A DNA stretch of 9,978 nucleotides from Prevotella sp. UBA2755 (lineage in GTDB: Bacteria; Bacteroidota; Bacteroidia; Bacteroidales; Bacteroidaceae): assembly GCA_002353225.1 (NCBI GenBank), contig DEJF01000038.1:19378-29355 (forward strand), written 5' to 3'. This document shows, piece by piece, positions 7,274 to 9,978 of the stretch (positions within the stretch are counted from its first letter, which is position 1; each line of letters begins with the position of its first letter). Made by a program: the position numbers and the translations under genes. The notes under the pieces were generated by a model, which had not been told where the DNA came from, made no database searches, and saw only the letters and a program-made list of their open reading frames with translations.

Positions 7274-8469
7274 CTCTTCTCGTCCTTGTGGATTCCGTAG
7301 TAAACACGAAGTGGGGTGGAACTAACCTTGATAAAGCCCTTCGCCTCGTCGGCAGTCCATCCCGTCTGGGTCTCACCATACTCTCCTAACTTCGACTTCG
7401 TCAGGTCGTTCGCAGAGTCGATACCAACGGTCTCAAAACCATAGGGACGCAGTTTCAGGATAGCAGTACCTGTCACGTTACGCTGACTGCTGGTCAGCAT
7501 CGCCTCGATATCGGGCATCACGGGCTCTAAATACTGGCTCTCATGCAGGAACATACCATACCAGTTTGCCACCTGATCCTTCCAGTATTGCTGCCACTTG
7601 CTGAGCGTTGACTTCTCCAACAGACGGTGTGCCTCGATGATGAGTTTGGGAGCGGCTGCCTCAAAACCAACACGTCCCTTGATACCGATGATAGTGTCGC
7701 CGACATTGGTGTCACGACCGATAGCATAGGAGGCACCAATCTCCTCGATCTTCTGGATCGCTTTCACCTTGTCGTCGAACTGCTCGCCATTGACGGCAAC
7801 TATCTCACCTTTCTCAAACTGGATCTTCAGCAACGACTCCTTCTCGGGGTTGGTGACATGCTTCAGATAGGCTTCCTCGGGCAGTCCCTGCGTGGGGTCG
7901 AGTAACTCACCGCCACAGATACTGGTACCCCAGATACCTACATTATAAGAATACTTCAACTTGGTGAAGTCGGCAAAGAATCCATGCTCGTTCAGATAGT
8001 CCACCTCTTCTTTACGGGTCAGTTTCTTGTCACGGGTCAGGGTGATAATCTCCACGCCTGGTGCCATCACGAGGAAGGTCATGTCGAAACGGATCTGGTC
8101 GTTACCGGCTCCTGTACTGCCATGGGCGATGGCATCGGCACCGATCTCCTTGGCATAACGGGCAATGGCAATTGCCTGGAAGATACGCTCGGAACTGACG
8201 GAGATGGGATAGCAGTTGTTACGGAGCACATTACCGAAGATCATGTATTTCAACGACTTCTCGTAATACTCATGGGTCACGTCGAGGGTGACGTATGCCT
8301 TGGCGCCCAACTTATAGGCGTTCTCCTCGTTGGTTTTCAACTGCTCGGCGCTGAATCCGCCGGTATTGGCACAGGCGGCATAGACATCCCAGCCGTCCTG
8401 CGTCAGTTTCATCACAGTGTAGGAGGTGTCAAGACCTCCTGAAAATGCTACTACTACTTTCTTGCTCAT
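7270..8469 (-). CDS. argG: Argininosuccinate synthase (ArgG)
   Basis: This enzyme joins citrulline and aspartate with ATP to form argininosuccinate, the penultimate arginine step. From the ATG at 8469 the product has 399 residues, the usual size. Key features are the N-type ATP-pyrophosphatase loop SGGLDTS (10-16), ANTGGFS (34-40), AHGSTGAGNDQIRFD (115-129) for citrulline and ATP binding, and YNVGIWGTS around residue 190. The frame is open for 15 more codons with another ATG at 8514, but those encode MEMYNNNNNKINSKI, a low-complexity AT-rich stretch. The enzyme family starts directly at the first beta strand (MSKKVVVAFSGG). The leader before 8469 is A-rich with no Shine-Dalgarno sequence, as usual in this phylum. 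The stop overlaps argC by ATGA. The identity is certain; the start is very likely. Confidence 0.96.
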   Translation of the reverse strand: MSKKVVVAFSGGLDTSYTVMKLTQDGWDVYAACANTGGFSAEQLKTNEENAYKLGAKAYVTLDVTHEYYEKSLKYMIFGNVLRNNCYPISVSSERIFQAIAIARYAKEIGADAIAHGSTGAGNDQIRFDMTFLVMAPGVEIITLTRDKKLTRKEEVDYLNEHGFFADFTKLKYSYNVGIWGTSICGGELLDPTQGLPEEAYLKHVTNPEKESLLKIQFEKGEIVAVNGEQFDDKVKAIQKIEEIGASYAIGRDTNVGDTIIGIKGRVGFEAAAPKLIIEAHRLLEKSTLSKWQQYWKDQVANWYGMFLHESQYLEPVMPDIEAMLTSSQRNVTGTAILKLRPYGFETVGIDSANDLTKSKLGEYGETQTGWTADEAKGFIKVSSTPLRVYYGIHKDEKR

Positions 8470-8514
8470 TATCTTGCTGTTTATCTTGTTATTATTATTG
8501 TTATACATTTCCAT

Positions 8515-9144
8515 CTATTCCCCCTCCCTTGGGAGGGTCGGGGTGGGGTCGTCTAATTTCTTAATCCGCTCAATCACATCCTCTGGGATCTTGGCAGGCA
8601 GATGCTCCTCGGGGTCGTAAAGCATCGCAGTGCAGATACAATATTTACGACCGGTACGGTGCAGCACGTCCACATTGACACACCCCTCACAGCCCCGCCA
8701 GAATGCCTCGTCGTCTGTCAGGTCGGCGAAGGTCACGGGCTGGTATCCCAGTTCGGTGTTCATCTTCATCACGGCGGCACCACTCGTCAACGAGAAGATC
8801 TTGGCATGGGGCCAGCGGGTACGGGCAAGGGAGAACGTCATGTCCTTGATCTTCTTTGCCACACCCAGTCCCCGGAAGTCAGGATGCACTATCAAACCAC
8901 TCGTGGTCACATACTGCTTGTTGCCCCAGGTCTCGATATAACTGAAACCGGCAAAACGGTCACCACACAGGGCAATCACTGCCTTCGCCTCCTTCATCTT
9001 GGTGGCGAGATACTCATGGGTACGCTTGGCAATACCTGTGCCACGTACCTTAGCAGCGTCCGCAATGGTCTGCAGGATGGTGTCCACGTATGCTTCATGC
9101 TCTGGTCCTGCAACCAATACTTTTATCTCTTTTTCTTCAGTCAT
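8515..9144 (-). CDS. GNAT acyltransferase, candidate N-succinylglutamate synthase
   Basis: This is a Gcn5-related N-acyltransferase of 209 residues. The acyl-CoA-binding motif A is SGLIVHPDFRGLGVAKKIKD (82-101), with the RGLGVA turn that holds the CoA pyrophosphate. KVRGTGIAKRT (32-42) precedes the acceptor region. The C-terminal half has GCEGC (151-155) and YCIC (168-171), a four-cysteine set that could bind zinc. It lies between argR and argG, where a first-step enzyme of arginine synthesis would be expected, and no classical argA or argJ is visible. From memory, a GNAT gene of the equivalent Bacteroides thetaiotaomicron cluster was assigned genetically as N-succinylglutamate synthase; orthology needs checking. 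The last ten or so residues (DPTPTLPREGE) are encoded by a palindromic repeat and look like an accidental extension. The ATG at 9144 has an AT-rich leader. Confidence 0.82.
   Translation of the reverse strand: MTEEKEIKVLVAGPEHEAYVDTILQTIADAAKVRGTGIAKRTHEYLATKMKEAKAVIALCGDRFAGFSYIETWGNKQYVTTSGLIVHPDFRGLGVAKKIKDMTFSLARTRWPHAKIFSLTSGAAVMKMNTELGYQPVTFADLTDDEAFWRGCEGCVNVDVLHRTGRKYCICTAMLYDPEEHLPAKIPEDVIERIKKLDDPTPTLPREGE
8521..8549. repeat. GC-rich palindromic element at the 3' end of the GNAT gene
   Basis: A perfect dyad CCCTCCC (8522-8528), TT, GGGAGGG (8531-8537) is followed by a run of G with two single-base interruptions up to 8549. In the transcript it can fold into a 6-bp stem with a CAAG loop. 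It encodes the PTPTLPREGE tail of the GNAT protein and ends four bases before its TAG. I recall this peptide string from many unrelated short or extended proteins in Bacteroidota, which marks it as a dispersed repeat. Confidence 0.65.
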
Positions 9145-9185
9145 TTCACTATCAATCAGTCTCTATTATATTATTTTATTATTCT

Positions 9186-9209
9186 CCCCTCCCTCGTGAG
9201 GGGAAGGGG
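9186..9209. repeat. Second GC-rich palindromic element, after argR
   Basis: CCCCT (9186-9190) and CCCTC (9191-9195) face GAGGG (9198-9202) and AGGGG (9205-9209), with a GT centre and a small GA bulge, giving two stacked 5-bp stems. It begins one base after the argR stop codon in the direction of transcription. It shares the CCCCTCCCT start and the trailing G runs with the element at 8521-8549, so the two are probably copies of one family. It may act as an RNA hairpin between argR and the GNAT gene. It has no T-run and is not a standard terminator. Confidence 0.55.
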
Positions 9210-9210
9210 T

Positions 9211-9687
9211 TTATCTCATATTAGGAACCACTTTACTCAGGGCACTGATGACCTCCTCTTTGCTGACACCTTGTTTGATGACAATAAAGATGGTGTCGTC
9301 ACCTGCGATGGTTCCGATAATCTCTTCTATATGGTTGTTGTCTATATTATACGCAATACTGCTCGCATACCCCGGACGGGTCTTGATAACTCCCATGTTA
9401 CCTGAGAAGTTAATGCTCAGAAAACCAGGTACCTGCATCATCTCACGGACACTGTGGGGCGTACTGACACGCTTGTACATCGTGTCGTTGGGTAATACAT
9501 ATACATAATTACCACGCATCGATGCCGCCTTGGCAACTTTCAGTTGCTTCAGGTCACGACTGAGCGTCGCCTGGGTCAACTGGAAACCTTCCTTTTTTAA
9601 AGCACTTAGGAGTTCTTCCTGACTACCTAACTCCTGACTGGAGATAATCATCCGCAGGGCCTCCAATCGGTCATTCTTTACTTTCAT
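9211..9687 (-). CDS. argR: Arginine repressor (ArgR)
   Basis: This is the hexameric, arginine-responsive transcription factor of the ArgR/AhrC family, 158 residues, the usual length. The N-terminal winged helix spans about residues 1-65, with the recognition helix LTQATLSRDLKQLKV (37-51; Ser43-Arg44 conserved). The C-terminal oligomerisation and arginine-binding domain (about 85-158) has TRPGYASSIAYNID (103-116) and the hallmark GTIAGDDTIFI (125-135), whose Asp pair contacts arginine. It is the first gene of the operon, 29 bases from the -7 promoter element, so it likely controls itself together with the downstream arginine and proline genes. In other bacteria ArgR binds tandem ARG boxes as repressor or activator; which it does here is not evident. 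The start at 9687 is the only reasonable one and has no Shine-Dalgarno sequence. Confidence 0.96.
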   Translation of the reverse strand: MKVKNDRLEALRMIISSQELGSQEELLSALKKEGFQLTQATLSRDLKQLKVAKAASMRGNYVYVLPNDTMYKRVSTPHSVREMMQVPGFLSINFSGNMGVIKTRPGYASSIAYNIDNNHIEEIIGTIAGDDTIFIVIKQGVSKEEVISALSKVVPNMR

Positions 9688-9715
9688 GTTTGGTATATTT
9701 ATTCAAAATGCGGTG

Positions 9716-9747
9716 CAAAATTATACAATTTCCTGCATATCACCAAA
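9716..9747 (-). promoter_or_regulatory. Bacteroidota-type promoter of argR and the operon
   Basis: The minus strand has a -33 element TTTG (9747-9744) and a -7 element TAATTTTG (9723-9716) separated by exactly 20 bases, which matches the Bacteroides primary-sigma consensus TTTG-(19-21)-TAnnTTTG. Transcription should begin near 9710, giving a leader of about 22 bases. A small dyad AAATT-GTAT-AATTT (9731-9718) overlaps the -7 element and could be part of an operator. Just upstream, an A/T-tract pair TTTTTT-GG-AAAAAA (9760-9773) could act as an UP-like or bent sequence. Confidence 0.82.
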
Positions 9748-9856
9748 CTTTTCCCCTTCTTTTTTGGAAAAAAGGATGACGCTACGTCTCATGATAATTT
9801 TCCCCCCTTCGCTAAATGCGCCTATTGGGTGCTTTTTATTCCAGTGGCACTTATCT

Positions 9857-9922
9857 CAGTAAATTCACTGTATTTACTCACTAAATTCACTGAATTTACT
9901 CAGTAAATACAGTGAATTTACT
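9857..9922. repeat. Three tandem 21-bp near-palindromes with a 22-bp period
   Basis: Units at 9858-9878, 9880-9900 and 9902-9922 are each preceded by a single C. Each has the form A(G/C)TAAAT..CACTG or CAGTG..ATTTACT. In every unit nine of the ten base pairs around the centre are complementary. Units differ from one another at two or three positions, and the first is the exact reverse complement of the third. Half-sites recur every 11 bases, about one helical turn. This looks like an operator array for a dimeric or hexameric regulator, or a dispersed intergenic repeat. It lies 110 bases upstream of the argR -33 element. Confidence 0.8.
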
Positions 9923-9978
9923 TTTAACAGGGACATCCTTGTCACCGTTGCCGCTTCGTTGTTACTCGCAACTGCCTG

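Larger units (their letters stand above)
9688..9978. other. Non-coding region upstream of argR
   Basis: This stretch holds the operon promoter (9716-9747), an A/T-tract palindrome (9759-9774) and the triple palindrome (9857-9922). Between 9780 and 9856 I see only a weak hairpin GCGCC-TATTG-GGTGC (9818-9832) followed by five T on the plus strand, with no plus-strand gene to terminate. The last 56 bases are richer in G and C. Read on the minus strand they are open from the window edge to a TAA at 9874, but I recognise no protein there. Confidence 0.55.

Noticed and set aside
8470..8514. N-terminal extension of ArgG starting at the ATG at 8514
   Set aside because: The added residues are an asparagine-rich low-complexity run encoded by AAT-type repeats, outside the family's usual start. 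The ATG at 8469 fits the normal N terminus.
8602..9405. A 267-codon open frame on the plus strand, opposite the GNAT gene and argR
   Set aside because: It spans two well-supported genes and their gap on the other strand, its composition (rich in His, Thr and Gly) fits a reverse-complement shadow, and no domain is recognisable.
9818..9837. Plus-strand intrinsic terminator (5-bp stem, five T)
   Set aside because: The stem is short with a G-T pair, and there is no plus-strand gene upstream for it to end. It is probably chance.
9857..9922. CRISPR array
   Set aside because: The units are nearly contiguous, with only one base between them, are self-palindromic and leave no spacer sequences.

Overview
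The window reads as part of one long minus-strand operon for arginine and proline biosynthesis from a member of the Bacteroidota, most likely Prevotella-like. The organism call rests on three things: two promoter elements of the Bacteroides type (TAnnTTTG at -7, one paired with TTTG at about -33), start codons preceded by A-rich leaders without a Shine-Dalgarno sequence, and a gene order resembling the arginine cluster I know from Bacteroides. The genus is inference.

All ten confident genes are on the minus strand, so they are read from the right end to the left: argR (arginine repressor, 9687-9211), a GNAT acyltransferase with a cysteine cluster (9144-8515), argG (8469-7270), argC (7273-6308), argD (6235-5087), proC (5090-4311), a helix-turn-helix/cupin regulator (4272-3715), an AMP-forming acyl-CoA synthetase (3704-2037), proB (2040-1264) and proA (1267-20). 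Four junctions (argG/argC, argD/proC, acyl-CoA synthetase/proB, proB/proA) share the 4-base overlap ATGA, which suggests translational coupling. A strong promoter lies just upstream of argR, and a second -7-like element lies in the 72-base gap before argD. The left 19 bases are non-coding and the next gene is out of view.

How the genes work together: both pathways start from glutamate. ProB and ProA convert glutamate to glutamate semialdehyde, which cyclises, and ProC reduces it to proline. On the arginine side, the GNAT protein is the best candidate for the first step (N-acylation of glutamate, probably with succinyl-CoA as in Bacteroides). ArgC and ArgD then act on the acylated intermediates, and ArgG works near the end on citrulline. 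The N-acylglutamate kinase, carbamoyltransferase, deacylase and argininosuccinate lyase are not in the window. ArgR is the obvious regulator. The HTH/cupin protein and its adjacent acyl-CoA synthetase form a regulator-enzyme pair of unknown substrate inside the operon.

The less ordinary content lies between the genes. Three tandem near-palindromes of 21 bp with an exact 22-bp period sit upstream of the argR promoter (9857-9922). Two GC-rich palindromic elements sit at the 3' ends of argR and the GNAT gene, and one of them supplies the last codons of the GNAT protein. A degenerate heptanucleotide repeat spans the proC/regulator junction. I see no RNA genes, CRISPR array, insertion sequence or phage genes. 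The enzymes are ordinary housekeeping genes, and I do not see a wholly new system here.
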